From positions 19,391,596 through 19,455,595 of the forward strand of contig OX336343.1 of NCBI GenBank assembly GCA_946902875.1: 64,000 nucleotides of DNA, given 5' to 3'. Under the pieces are notes generated by a model. That model was not told where the DNA came from, made no database searches, and was given only the letters and a program-made list of their open reading frames with translations. This stretch comes from Nematopogon swammerdamellus. Lineage: Eukaryota > Arthropoda > Insecta > Lepidoptera > Adelidae. Position 1 is the first letter of the stretch, and every line of letters begins with the position of its first letter. A program made the position numbers and the translations under genes. This document shows positions 10,691-23,230 of this stretch, in pieces.

Positions 10691-12744
10691 TGTCAATTTG
10701 AAGCGTTGAGAAAATGTGCAAATTAAAGATGCTATATAAATCTACATACATATACAGGTCTAAGATATACACTACAGAGGAAAGGCAACATAAAACTATA
10801 AATATTTGAAAAGGAGGTAGAATTGGACAAACGATAGAGGAAGTATTACCATAAATACACATATAAAATTAGTCGACTCCATCTCCGTAGGCAGACTCCA
10901 ACCAACCACTACTGGCCAATCGTTTATAGATTATTTGATGGATTGCACACATATACAACTTATTGACTTTATGATAGAATCATAAACCTTGTCCTCGTGC
11001 AAGATATCTTCCATGTGCGAGATATCTTCTGTATCTCTCACTCCAACGCATACACCGACCGGCTCTTGCTATTATTTTCCAACTTTTTTTTAACTTTGCA
11101 TTCAATATTTTTCGTATAATCGCGTCAGTTAGTAAAATATGTATATTTTCTATTTATGCAGGCCGAAGATTTGAATACGAAATGCGGGAAGGAAAGAATG
11201 CGGGAAGGAAAGCCGCCATTTTGCTTTCCTCACTTCCTCCCTTCACAAAATATCGATGTTATTACTGATTCACCAATGTGAATTAGTGAATCAATATTCA
11301 CTAACATCTCCAATGTAAGATTCGCTGTCGATACTGTTTGGGAAAAAGTAGTATTTTTTTTTATTTCAAATTCAAACTGATCTATAGACATGAACGCAAA
11401 AACATTTGATGAAATAAAACGCGATAAAAAGAATTTATCCTTGAATTTGATCTTGGTGTGGTAACCCAGAATTTATTAAACAATAAAATTAATTAATTAA
11501 TATTAATTTTATTAATAATGTAAATAAATAGACAACATCGTGTTCATTTCTTGAACCAAACTAAGAACAATTTGTTATAAAGTAAAAAAAAATCATAAAT
11601 CGTCAATATAACAACAGCTCCTAGAAAGGAGCCAGCGGAGCGCGCGGTACAGGGAATGTGGACGAAACTTCAGCAATACCATTTATTTGTGAAATCGCAT
11701 GAAATTCACTCGCAGCAGTTTGTGAGTTTGTACGTAATAACGCCCCGTTATAACTGAACAACTGCTTTCAGCATCGCCACCGTCTCTTTCCCCCCAGTCG
11801 CTGTGCACACGAGAGCGAACAGTCCGCCCTGTGAAATTTGATTTCAGAAGTCCTTCGCGAGTTTCGCGGCAGGAGGCGACGAAATTAATTTGAATAAAAA
11901 AACTTTGAGCAGCTCTCGACGCTGGAGGTTTAACGCACGAGAAATAAAATCAGAAACGAAATTTTGTATGTTTTTCGACTCTACGTAGATAAACATTTAT
12001 AGAATTCTTTTTTTTATCAAAATTCCTCCGCACGGAAACAAAAATAAAAGAGTAACTTTCAGTGAAAGAAAGCAATGGGTTAGTTCAGAACAAAGCGACT
12101 AAGCACCCGACAATCATAAATTTGCGCACCAAGAATTCTCGTTAGCATAATTAAATTTTATGCGATCGCTTATAATTATAAACTGAGACCACTTCATATT
12201 TCCATTCGGTCAATAGTAAAGTTCTCCACTTATCTTCTTGTCCTTTCGGACCAATAAAAGCCAAATTAAATTAATTTCTCGGCAGGCGGCGTAAATTAAT
12301 GCCTCGACAAATAGCGGGCCCGTAAAACTTCAGAATGTCTCGAAACTAACAGTGTTGCCAGACACACGACGCTTACGTTGATAAACTGTGCGCCTGTCGG
12401 TTTAGTGAGTCGTAAATTAGCTTATGTTTTATTCGTTGCGGTGATAATTGAAGACAGATGTTCAACACCTAGCAGCCATCTCTCAGACGACGAAAAAAGC
12501 GGCGGCGCTCCACCAGACACCAGAACTACTGTTTTCAGAACAGCGGAAGTCACGCAAGTCTCTACTGATAAATTTTATGTTCCCCTAAGGACATTTAGTA
12601 AATAAAAACAACGATTACTCAAAAATCACCACTGCAGTACTGAGATCGAAAGACTTAGGTTGAAAGTTTAAGGAATTAAAATGCGAATCATTCGCACTTA
12701 TCCGAGTAATAAAGTTAAATTACAAGTTTAAAAAGCCTTGACAC
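10691..12744. other. repeat-poor unassigned DNA
   Basis: About 2 kb with no repeat match and no supported gene. 11.20 kb holds a small direct duplication of GCGGGAAGGAAAG. 11.6-11.9 kb is richer in GC (CCAGCGGAGCGCGCG) and could be regulatory. Confidence 0.35.
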
Positions 12745-12905
12745 ATCAAGCTAAGAACCATCACGGTCAAACTAGCTTTCTAATAAAAAACAACTTCTAA
12801 ATCGATCCATCCGTTTGGGAGCTACGATGCCACAGACACACAGACAGACTCAGGGGCGTCAAATTTATAACACCCCTCTTTTTGAGTCGGGGGTTAACAA
12901 CTCAA
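12745..12905 (+). repeat. interspersed repeat fragment
   Basis: CGATCCATCCGTTTGGGAGC, ATGCCACAGACACACAGACA, ATAACACCCCTCTTTTTG and GTCGGGGGTTA occur in this order. I recognise these as a common lepidopteran interspersed repeat, but its class cannot be read from this fragment. Confidence 0.5.
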
Positions 12906-13519
12906 ACATCGTACGGCACAGCGACCGTTAAGGAATTACAAGTAGACATCTTCTCAGAAAGCATTTGCCTGACGTAGTCCAAGATTATGCGTAACAAAAT
13001 GCCGTTAAAAAGTGTTAATGCTTGCGATCCAGGTTAATTTGATAACTTAAGAATTCTGAGAAAGAAGAAACATTTCTTCTGACCTGCAGGTTATCGTATC
13101 AATAAACGGCTGCTTGATAAAATGCAGAATTATAGGCACTTCGAGGGCCATTCGAGAAGAGAGTAGAGTTTCGCGGGTCACGCCGGGTCACCGAGCTATC
13201 GCTGACAGATAAATGTTACGTGAAATTAATTCCGAATGTGCGTCGTTTTAATTTGTTTTATGACTCTCCGGTTGTTGGAGTTGACTACAAAATGATCTCA
13301 AGTTAATATGTCACATATTATTAAAACCACGGAGAGAACGGCTTCGGCAATTTCATCTTCTCTAAGCAAGTATTCGTTACAAATTATGCCTTACAGACGA
13401 TTAACGTTTTAGGGAGAGACACCTAAAACATTAAACTAAGCTCATCGTTAATCATTTTCGCGTTTCAGTAGAAGTTTCGCCACGACAATACATTCATATC
13501 TTCATTCTTCAGTTATAAT
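12906..13519. other. repeat-poor DNA
   Basis: No gene. It holds several TTAAT/TAATT motifs and CTGACAGATAAATGTTACG. Possible non-coding regulatory sequence. Confidence 0.3.
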
Positions 13520-13533
13520 TGACACATACGTAT

Positions 13534-13624
13534 GTAGTACTTTTCCGTACAGACAACTCTTTGAGCCAGTATAAGTTGAAACCTTTAAATCGTGCTGGAG
13601 TTGTCTGTAGGGAAAAGGGACTAC
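13534..13624 (+). ncRNA. microRNA precursor-like hairpin
   Basis: The arms pair almost perfectly. GTAGT (13534-13538) pairs with ACTAC (13620-13624). TTTTCC (13541-13546) pairs with GGAAAA (13611-13616). After a single G/G mismatch, TACAGACAACTC (13548-13559) pairs with GAGTTGTCTGTA (13598-13609). That gives 24 pairs with one mismatch and one small internal loop, enclosing a roughly 38-nt terminal loop. Outside, ACACA and TGTGT can extend the stem. It lies in a repeat-poor stretch and matches no other repeat here, which argues against a MITE. I do not recognise a named microRNA family; the strand is not certain because the complement also folds. Confidence 0.5.
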
Positions 13625-15599
13625 TAATTGTGTAGATTATTCTTTTAATCTATTCACAGTTCAAAGTCTCTAACTAACATCTACATTGTTGGTTAGGTTT
13701 TCTTAAGTTTTCCAAACGCACACTCGTGGTGCTGTGCCTTGTGAAGGTGTCTGCAGAACAATCTCCGTGACGGCAGGTCGTGGTGGTCTGCCCACACCGG
13801 TCCAGCCGGTTCCACACCATCAATGTTTATGTGCCATTGTCTGAACACGTGCTCCCGACACACGACCGTAACGTCCTTCGTCACGACGATGATGCACGAT
13901 TTTTTCGAAATGATTGGGGGATATTATAGGGGATTTTTACAGATTAAGTAAATATTTTATGCACATAGTGCATTGTTGCGGTTTTGAAACCAATATCAAT
14001 ATTTTAGGATCCTAGGAAAGGAAAGGGAACCAGTGGATATAATTCCTATTTTAATATTAATATTGAACATGTTAAGGAAGAAACACATTGTATGCATGCA
14101 CTATGTGATTTTTAAAATTAGGATAACCTAATTTCAGGAAAATTCAAAATAATCCGTTTAGCTTTTTAAAGATTACCTAAGAATCTGAAGAGATTTAGAT
14201 GCACAATAAAATAGTGCTTCGAATAATTTGAGGAAAAATGTTAAAAGAAAGTCACAGTGAACAGACGCTCTCGTCCACGTGCGCGCCGGCATAGTTTATA
14301 ATATTTGTGAAAAAGAAGAGATATGTCGTCGGAAACCACGTTAAAAATGTCTTCAGCGCTATAAACGACGTCGTAAGACAACGCGATAAAATCTCACGTC
14401 GGCAATATTTTATATTTATTTTATTAATAATTAGTTAGACTGAAATCTTTTAACGACATTCGTCCTCAATACTGTCGTCGTTAGAAGCATTCGAGAAATT
14501 TTCTAAAGAGTTATGGTTTGCTTCTGTTTATATTATGTCATCGCCTTTTCATTTCCACTTTTATCTTTCCTTTGAAAAACTTCTTTGAATATTTTTAGTG
14601 ATTGGTGACTGTATTAATTTTCTCACCTGTTTTATTTTTCTACTTTCTACATAATTAATATTTATCGCGGGGCGGACATGTTCCCTATGTGCAGGCGATA
14701 TGGGCAAATATCTCATTTGTGACACGAGTATTATTTCTTGTTGTCGAGTTCTGTCTTGCTCAGTTCGTCGTGTTCAATATTTTCACTTGCTCTTACTGGA
14801 ACCTTTTATTCATCCAAGAAAATTTTATGTTCTAATGTATTTTCTGCATTCAGTCGGTCCAGTTCCTCGAGGCATGACGTGTGTCTGTGGAGGCGGTGCC
14901 GAGTGTCACGGTGAATACGCCTTTGATGAATATAATCACTTTTATTACAATAACAACACGCAAGCATTTCCGGTCCTTTTGTGTCCCATCAATATTCAAA
15001 GTTCGGTGCCTGAATCACGGTAAATGCAGCCTGGCGGGACCTCCGCGTAAGCACGATTTGAATTTTATGTGTGTATTTTGGTCCGAAACCTCACAATTTA
15101 AAATTCGGGACGCGTTCCTTGTGCGATACCGCACTCCCTCTCCACCCCTTCCGCCCCGGCACCGCCTGGTAATGAACATATAATATTTTTTAAATTATAT
15201 TTTTAAATTCAAGCCTCTACCATACACAACCGCCGAAGGCACGTTTTATATTGTCTTAAAGTGTGCGAAGTGCATTGTCTTTGAAAAGTAATTTAGTTGT
15301 TTCGTATGCAAATGTAACTAGTTAGTCGGCTGCGAAATGATTCGGCTAAGGAATTATTGACCCCTGAAAATTATTCTTATGAAATAAACAGAAATTTTAA
15401 TTTTAATTTTATGCTTTTTCGTTACCACCACTTCTTCCTTTAATTAAGGCTTGCTTATGCCAAACAAAATTGACCATAGGCAGATTACAATCATACTTTT
15501 GCCTCTCTCTGTTTCTGAAGTTTCTACCAGTTGCCGAAGTGGATAACATTTTCAGACTCGTTTGGATAATTCGCCGATCATGAGTCGAGATCAAAATTT
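13625..15599. other. repeat-poor DNA
   Basis: No supported gene. A minus-strand frame at 13693-13884 has mixed base use but no recognisable domain. A POU-type octamer ATGCAAAT lies at 15307. Frames at 14.7-15.2 kb overlap in two phases and look incidental. Confidence 0.3.
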
Positions 15600-15800
15600 T
15601 GTAATGCCGTCAAAATGGCGTCTAATCAGATGAAATTATCCCTGCAGTTGGCAGCTAATTGCGAGTTACGAGCTCTTCGCCGCTAGATCTCGCCGCGGAC
15701 GTTGATGGATCGCGGGCGCGAGTGCGCGCGCGCACGTAACGCAACCAACCGCTCGTCCGTCGCAGGCGCAGCACAGTCGTTAGTGATACGCAGCATCGGC
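15600..15800. promoter_or_regulatory. GC-rich possible regulatory block
   Basis: A compact CpG-rich segment (GCGGGCGCGAGTGCGCGCGC at 15711) adjoins homeodomain-like CTAATTGCGAG and GATGAAATTATCC motifs. Non-repetitive within the window. It could be an enhancer or a promoter; no frame supports an exon. Confidence 0.2.
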
Positions 15801-18554
15801 TAATACTTGATGCTGACCAATTTGCGTCAGTACTAAACTTAAGTAAGCTGTTCTCGTCCGTTTAATAACTTTATTTGAACTGGCGTAATTGATCAGTCGC
15901 AATATCGCCAGATTAATGTCGAACGTTTTATAGAAAGTAGATGCGAGATCGTGCATGCAATACTCCATGAAATATTGCTGCACTTATACCTCCAAGTTAC
16001 AATATACATACCTAATAATAATTGTATTAAATGCGTTTATTTTTCCGTATTTCGCATCAGAAAGGAAGTTCAATGACCAGGTATATTGTGTTGGCATGAA
16101 AGAATTATCATAATAAATATTGTTCAGGTGAAGCAACCCACTCATCCTGCCTCGCTCCAGCAAGCACTTGCGAATTATCTTGACGAGAGCTTTGTGCTAG
16201 GCGATCCTGCAAATATTGGCTTCGATTTTACATTATTGCTTCATGAATATCTCACCGAGTTTTTTTATCGCCCCAGTAAAGTGGAGCAGTTGTAATATCT
16301 CAATACCGCGGGTAAAACATGCCTCTCGTCAGGTCACGCACTGCGAGGTTGTTGTCCTGTATGAGCCTTGCGAATAGCGCTAAACAAAGAACCCCCCTTT
16401 CAATGCACTCCTTATAAGGATTTCCAAGAAAGTCCAAGCTGAATGTACGAGTATGTTGAAGATATCCGCGTGTAGGTTACCTGTTGAAGCGAAGACTTGA
16501 ACTTGGCTTTCAATGGCTTCACCTAACATACCTACGGTAGAAGCAAGGAGGAATCGGAACGGGAAGCTGACAGGTGGCAAACTTTTTTATTGGCACCTAT
16601 AGCAATAATAACTGCATCAAACTCATCAGCCAAACTTTACGCTCATTTATCGGCTCCCTACCGAAAATGTGAACACCTTCGAATCGAAGCGATTTTCGAA
16701 ATTTTCCAGGACACGACAATCCTGACCATCGGATGAGCGCAATGAAACGAACGGGACCGGAGGTATTTGCGAAATGAGAAATTTGGCGTCGAATTTGCAT
16801 GTCGTTGACACACATTGTTGTGTTTATTTATTTTGTCAATTGTGGCTTTCGAGAGCCTGTTGAGGCGTCGCCGGAGACGAGAAAAATGCAAATATCCGCT
16901 CTTGAGACGGTAGCTACACGCCCGCTCCGCAAACAAGCTCCTTGAGAGAAGTCGCCAAGCGATATTCGAATTTATCCAAATTGTTTCCGAATTTATACCG
17001 TCAAAATTTCCGAAGGTTATTTTGTAACAATATTTCTGAACAAAAACGCCCATTAACGGAAATTCGGTTAATGAATCTTATAAAAAAGAATGTCAAGTTG
17101 ACGGTGATCGCGAACCAAGAGAAGTGTAATAATATTTTTCATTGTTTATGGAAAATTGTCTCGACGTCCGTCCTTCGTTCAATTAGACCACCTTAACAAT
17201 TCTTAACAATAACTTTCTAATTGCACTCGGAATGTTCCAGCTCTTTCCACAATTACATTTTCCTCCTGGTTTCCACCCGGACCAGACGGTCGGTGGTGGG
17301 GCGCTGCGGGTGGCGTCTAGTACAGTTCCGATGCGTGCGGGCACTTCTTCCGACATTCCCGCTCATTAACTGAGAGGTCGTAAAAACAATTTCGGAGGGT
17401 ATATATACATCAGGAACGGCTCCGTTCGTAAATTCAGCTCGTCCCACGCAACTCGCTCCTTTGCATAAACAAGCTCTCCCATCGCGCCGACGCGACGGAA
17501 CCTGGCAGACCTCGGAATTATTATAATCCGCGCCCACGCCGACCCACCTGAAGACAATCTCTTGAATTGCATCTGAAAATCAAAACATGACAGCAATTAC
17601 TGAAAGCGTAACCATACGTGAAATTTGCTAGGATCACGCGCTGAGAGACGGCTAGGAAATTACAATTTCATGAATACGTTATGTAGCCTCCGCCTTGAAG
17701 ATTTAACTCCTGTCATACTAAAATTTACGGGTACAGAAAGAAACAGTATGTTACGTCAGTTTGATCATAAAATACTATTGGGTATTATCAAATATCCTTA
17801 ACGCGCTTCAGGGCACACGTGGTATCCCGAGAACGATGAATTATTTTCCGAAAATTTCAAAGAAACTCCACCGTCTCCACGTATGTTGTAAAATGTGCAG
17901 TCAATACGAAAATATATGACTACGATAATTGTTTTTTATTTTATAATTGAAAAATCTTAAGTAGACCTAAATAACCTCTATTCTCTACTCCAATCATCAG
18001 TATACTGAACCGATGTATGCTGTTAACCACTATTAAACTTAATAAATTCAGTTATGCATGACTGTCTCTCAAAACTTGCTCTATAACTCCGCATTTTTCA
18101 GTAACAACTACTAAAATGTACATCCGCCTTGAGGGCCTGTCTGACTGGACATATTGATGCTCCTTGATTGTCGGTTCTTTCCCCATCTTACCTGCTGTTT
18201 GATTTGTGGCGCTTATTATCCCGACGATTGCGTCTTCGATTAACGCCATTGGAATTTTGGCTGAGAGGTTCAACAAGAATGGAAAATTGATGAGGTTGCA
18301 ATGTCGATGTGAATTTATGGGATGGGTTGCCCTTCTAAAGGCCAAATAATTAATTATGTACAAGAAGCTTCCTACATTTAAATTTAACCTATAGTGACAA
18401 TTAATTCCAATTAGCTAGATTTTTTACAATCATTATTTTCTCTTTTAACTCTGAGTGCCTTGCTGAGCTTAAAACCAAGCTTCATAACAACTATATAATT
18501 TTAATCTATATAACTTCATATCATATAATTTTCCAAGAAAATCGCAACCTCCCT
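15801..18554. other. repeat-poor DNA
   Basis: About 2.7 kb with no repeat-family match. Several 60-130-codon frames overlap on both strands (16.4-17.6 kb), but none shows a recognisable domain, so none is called. Confidence 0.3.
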
Positions 18555-18555
18555 T

Positions 18556-18744
18556 CTTCGAATCCTTTAACCTGGGTGTCTTCAAACGTCGTATCAACGG
18601 GCTAGACAGCATAGCAACAGTCCGCAAATCTGCTGGCATGGCGCCTCACTGAGCGTGGTTTCGCAAGGAGAGGGGTTTTTGGCTCTGTCGACTGTACCAT
18701 TAGTCTCTCGACACAGCCACCCATCTTGGTTTACGTAAAAAAAA
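18556..18744 (+). mobile_element. LINE-B 3' end fragment
   Basis: It starts in the C-terminal coding tail (AATCCTTTAACCTGGGTGTC, the NLGVFKRRI region) and runs through GCTGGCATGGCGCC, GCAAGGAGAGG, CTCTGTCGACTG and CAGCCACCCAT to an A-rich tail. This matches the 55.84-56.33 kb copy. Severely 5' truncated. Confidence 0.75.
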
Positions 18745-19134
18745 CTGCAAATACTGTGTCTAGTGTCTAGGTATAATGACAATGCAGTACTCGTATTTCT
18801 AACGTAAGATAATAGAAGTAGTTGTTGTGCGGTTTCGTGCCTTGTGTCCACCCGTGCAGTAGTGACCGCATCAATTAAAATCAATTCGCGAGAGCACACT
18901 GCTGCACCCTTACACTGCTGCCGAGTTACAATGACATCTATCTGTCAGCAGAAATCATGGCTCCGTACCGCTGGCTGAAGCCCGGGAGGACTGGAGGATA
19001 ATTAGAGAGGCGTATGCCTAGCAGTGGACGCATGACTGTGACCCAAATGTCACATCACGCGAACACGTCGTATGTAGCCGACGAGATCAAAGGGTAGCAC
19101 TGACGTAGCAGCCAGGTTCAGCGGGAACAGGGTA
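18745..19134. other. unassigned DNA
   Basis: No feature recognised. Confidence 0.35.
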
Positions 19135-19200
19135 GAATGGGGTAAGATCACGGTTGTTGTAGGAGATGTAGCAGACCGTGTCAGGTTCCATAAAAAATAT
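19135..19200 (+). repeat. SINE-R 3' tail fragment
   Basis: GTTGTAGGAGATGTAGCAGA and CCGTGTCAGGTTCCATAAAA match the 3' tail of SINE-R only. Confidence 0.6.
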
Positions 19201-19582
19201 TCTCAACACTTTCGAGATGCGATGTTTCCTCGTGCGAAACTTGAAATCGAGCTACTGGAAACGAACACGACAGAGACTACTGGGCAAACTCTACGCTGTT
19301 ATTGATGCCGATGTACCACGAACATGACTACATGTCCAGAGCTACTGTCGGATCAGATTCTCTGCGATCTGTTAACCTGACAAAGAGCTCTCGTGTGTGC
19401 GGGCTCTGTGCCATCTTTCATTGTGGCAACTGGCACGAAAGGTGGGCGCAGTTGTAGGCTATGAGAAATGAATGTTGCATGATGAGCAGTAATAATTTTA
19501 AATTAGCTTATGAGCTGTAATGTTGTGACTTTCGTGAAAATAATTTTAAACTCACATCTACATAGTGCGTATGTATGTATAT
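19201..19582. other. unassigned DNA
   Basis: No feature recognised. Confidence 0.35.
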
Positions 19583-19700
19583 ATTCTTTATTAAACACCA
19601 ATATATACTAATTAGGCACAATAGGCGAGCTTAATGCCGTGAGGCATTCTATTCTAACTAACCTTTGGGATGTGGGAGAAGTATATGCAGGAGAACAATA
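19583..19700 (-). repeat. LINE 3' tail-like fragment
   Basis: TTTATTAAACACC, CAATAGGCGAGC, GCATTCTATTCTAACTAACC and CCTTTGGGATG. A related scrap with CAATAGGCGGGATTATTGCC and GGGCATTCCGTTCTAGCTAA lies at 39.88 kb. It looks like the reversed 3' UTR of a LINE. Confidence 0.35.
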
Positions 19701-19800
19701 ATAGTTTGTGGCAATGTATTAAGCAGTAAAGCAATATGATAAACTACAAAGGAATACTACATAAATACTTTAATACGCATATATACATATGTATTTAAGC

Positions 19801-20180
19801 GGCGGGTGGTCGACTGGTTTGGGCATCGGTTTCTCTTGCGAGAGGTCCGCGGTTCGAATCCGGTCGGCGTGTACGAATGAGTTTTTTCTGATGAAAAAAT
19901 TTACGTGCATACCTACACCTGCTGCTTCACCGTTCGGAACCGGTGTAAAACTGTAGGTCCCTTCCCTAGCCCCTTACTAGGTGGTAGGCTCCAATTGTAG
20001 CCGACTGGGTTGGTAACACCGTAATAGATGTAAGATGGCCACATAGCAGCTTCGGTTGTGTTCTCCTCTAGTCCAGTATAGCCAGCAATCCAGGGAAGTC
20101 TCCGGTAAGGCACCTACCTTCTCGGAGGTGATATTGGCTGGTCGGAGCATGCGCTTTGTCCCCTCCGACTCAGTCAAGTC
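19801..20180 (+). repeat. SINE-T, tRNA-derived
   Basis: The head is tRNA-like: an A-box region GGTGGTCGACTGGTTTGGGC, the TCTCTTGCGAGAGGTCC arm, and a B box GGTTCGAATCC with GTCGGCGTGT following. The body continues through GTAGGTCCCTTCC, CTAGTCCAGTATAGCCAG, CTCGGAGGTGATATTGGC and CTCCGACTCAG. It matches the 60.58 kb copy. The tRNA part is degenerate and is not a functional tRNA gene. The anticodon-arm position loosely suggests a Met-like ancestor in the 60.6 kb copy. Confidence 0.75.
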
Positions 20181-21477
20181 GAGCAAACACGGCCGTACTT
20201 ACATTTATATATGTAATATCACAAAATTCACCATGTTCACTATTTTGTTTTGCATCTTTCTCATTATGACTTTCAATGTCAGCAATTAACTACCCTACCG
20301 TCATTGAACTACCTTAAACTATAAATTTCTGATTACTGCATATTAGTATATAAAAAATAGATGCATACAAATCCCTTTAGAGCTCAGTCGCTTCTATATG
20401 AAAAATTAGAGATCACACTCTCACTCAAAGCCATAAATTTGGAGTACACGAAATCAAGATCAACGGCACAAGCGACGATCGTCTGCATTGCAGAATCGCG
20501 GTAATTTCTGTACAGTACAATCCGTTACTCAATCCGAAGCTGCAAGGATCAATACTCGTATCATCAATCGAAGGCCTGTAGCTGGGATGCGTCTATGATT
20601 GCGTAATGTTATCCTCTCGACACTTGCTTCATACGTTTCTGAGTATCCATATCTTTTCATGAGTACTTTTCTAACACTTTATGGAGTAGGGGTTGCATTT
20701 CATAGCATATTTTGCTATAGATGTGTAATTTTTATTTATTTTATTGTTAAATAAATAAAAATTACAAATCTTTAAAAAAATATTTTGCTAAAGATAAGTT
20801 ATCCGAGCTACATTATCTGCTTCATTCATAATTTAGCCCTGTTTAAAAACTGTTTGATAGCTCTTCATTCAGCGCGCTTGCATCAACCCCATCTGTCTTT
20901 TTCCTAGTAAGAGAGACTTATACGGCCTATGGAAATCGACTCATGACGAAACTTCACATATCAAACATAGAATGATTATAAATCAAACATGCATGCACAT
21001 CAACTTAAAATTCGAATGCCATACTTATTGTGACGAAAGCGGAATGACGCAAGGATCTATATTGCAGCAGGGGCAGAATCTAATCGGGCAGTAATCCAAG
21101 CGGACAGGTATTCAGACTGAACCGTCGAGGTGTCGCATATCGTCCGCGCGATAAGGCCGGCTCATTTGCAAAATTGAGAGAAAACTTGCGCGAAAAGTAA
21201 ATGTGTGGCAGGCCTCGCGACAATTTCATATTTATTCAAATAACGACTCTTGAGCAACAATCCCTATCTTTTACATTCAAAACTTTTTCGTTGGTATTCT
21301 ACTCACTTATGGACCTAGATATTATACCTAATTAATTCTCATATAGATGAAGAATTTGCAAATGTGCTGTTTAGAAGAACCTCTCTGAAATTTATCACGA
21401 AATCAGGCGGCGGTGACTTCGGGTCCTATCGTCATACTAAACTATGGAATTAATATACATACATATCACACACGCTG
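20181..21477. other. unassigned DNA; AT hairpin at 20724
   Basis: No gene. An 18-bp perfect AT-only inverted repeat (GTAATTTTTATTTATTT and its complement) lies at about 20724-20766, flanked by near-identical TATTTTGCTATAGAT and TATTTTGCTAAAGAT. This looks like a small insertion with a duplicated target. Confidence 0.35.
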
Positions 21478-21782
21478 AATCCCGACAATCGGGGTAAGCA
21501 GAGTAATCGGTGTTGTGCTGCAAGAACTCTGGTACAGCGCAACACCGACCACCACGTTTCGCAAACTATTCGAACAAGATTCAATCGATCAAGCAGCAAG
21601 TAAGGCACGAAGTCCCACCTACTGCATGACTCGGTGGAAGTACCATGCCAAGGTGAGAGGTGGCGAACCCGTCGCCCTTTAGCACGGCATCTTGTCCTTA
21701 TCCCTTAGTCGCCTTTTACGACATGCACGGGGATAGATGCAGTGGGGCTATTCTTTTTAAGTACCGGGCCCACACGGTACAT
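21478..21782 (+). repeat. family Q element
   Basis: It starts GAATCCCGACAATCGGGGTA, then GCAGAGTAATCGGTGTTG, CACCACGTTTCGCAAA, CATGACTCGGTGGAAGTACC, CTTAGTCGCCTTTTACGAC, GATGCAGTGGGGCTATTC and a terminus CCCACACGGTAC. Copies lie at 40.0, 51.6 and 60.05 kb, with tails at 38.3 and 62.05 kb. Non-coding; probably a MITE- or SINE-like element or a LINE 3' end. Confidence 0.65.
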
Positions 21783-23092
21783 TAATATATTCTGAAATAA
21801 AGTTATTATAAAGCCGCTTATTAGCACTAACATTAGACACACTAATGCACACGTAGATAATTATGATTTAGAGTAGACTAGTTTTTACCTGTGACTTCCT
21901 TTTCGTAATTTGTCTGTTCGCTGAGTCAAAACACCTTTAGACGAAGAAGAACAGAATATAAAAAGATTTAGCCATTTCCTAGAAGTGTTACATTTTCAAG
22001 GAATCCGGTGAAATAAATCTAAAATTAATCTCGAAAACAGGAAGTGGCGCACTTTGATGAGTAAAACTTCTGGTCGAGGTCAGACCAGAGCCACTTATAG
22101 ACACAGCTGATACATACGTGTGTAGATCATTACGTGCCTCCAAAATATCGTAAATTGACACATAAATCTTCAGACCCACTCAGTTGTAAATCAAATAGAT
22201 AGCTTGTTCTCGCCGATTTTAATAGAAGCCGTATTTCACGTGGAAACCTAGTTTTCTTAGTAAGGCCACTCAATTATACGGAATTGAGTATAGAGGATTC
22301 GATTTTGTGGTTGCCATATTATTTGTCTTAATTCGTGTTCAGTTTTGGTTTGCTAAATCCGTTTGAAACGGAGTTCCTTTTACAAAGAACTTTCTCCCTA
22401 AACTGCTGTGTAGAATATGGTTTTCTTATAGATTGCATGTAGGCGTAGTTATTCACGTTTTGGTTATATTAATTGACCATCTTTAGATGATTGGAGTCTT
22501 ATCTATACTGAACGTAGACCTCTCCCAATTCTGAAGCAAATGCGAAGGAAAATATCCCCTTCCGAGAACCTGTCGCACTGTAGCAGCTAGAACTATCTCT
22601 GGTGGTGGCAGGCAGGTCCGGGTGCAGCCGAGCGCGACTGCAGACGCGTCCGCCCACGTGCGCGGCTCGCCGGAGACTGCGACACATAAATTATACATTT
22701 TATAACTTAGCCAGTCTGGAATATATCTCGCAAGGACGAGATTACAAAGAAATACTGATAGGACGTGTCGACGTGGTCGATACGTATGCATCGATTCTTC
22801 GCCGGAGACAAGCACAGGGTGAGCTAAAGCTGATCGTCTTCTATACTCTCAATAGTGTATAATTGTCTGGGGATTTTGTATTGACCCTCTAAAAAACTTC
22901 CGACTATAGCTTTAATATCTACTTAACTATTGGTTATTCTGATAATAGTACTAGTAATAAAATTTCATATAAATGTTATTCCATAAAAAATATAAAAATA
23001 AACAATAAAAAAATAAAACATATCTACATCTCGAGCGGGCTGTGGGTATTATCTTTTTTTAGAATTGAAGTCAATGCAACTGTTATACGTAA
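21783..23092. other. unassigned DNA; GC patch at 22.6 kb
   Basis: A GC-rich patch at 22600-22685 (GACGCGTCCGCCCACGTGCG, containing an E-box CACGTG) is open on both strands. It resembles neither a known protein nor a repeat here. The rest is AT-rich and unassigned. Confidence 0.3.
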
Positions 23093-23230
23093 TCCGGTAT
23101 GGGTGGCTGAGTCAGAGGAGCCAAAGCACATGCTCCGACAAGCCAATATCACCTCCGAGAAGGTAGGTGCCATACCGGAGAATTCCCTTTGGATTTCAGG
23201 TTATACAGGACTGCAGGAGAACATCATTCT
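23093..23230 (-). repeat. SINE-T 3' fragment
   Basis: Antisense 3' half: GGGTGGCTGAGTCAGAGGAG, GCACATGCTCCGAC, AATATCACCTCCGAGAAGG, TGCCATACCGGAG, and ACAGGACTGCAGGAGAACA. It lacks the tRNA-like head. Confidence 0.65.

Noticed and set aside
13693..13884. 63-codon minus frame rich in His and Cys
   Set aside because: No zinc-finger spacing fits, and there is no supporting splice site or neighbour.
16380..17596. Several 60-130-codon frames on both strands
   Set aside because: Mutually overlapping, with no domains, no consistent strand and no splice or promoter context.
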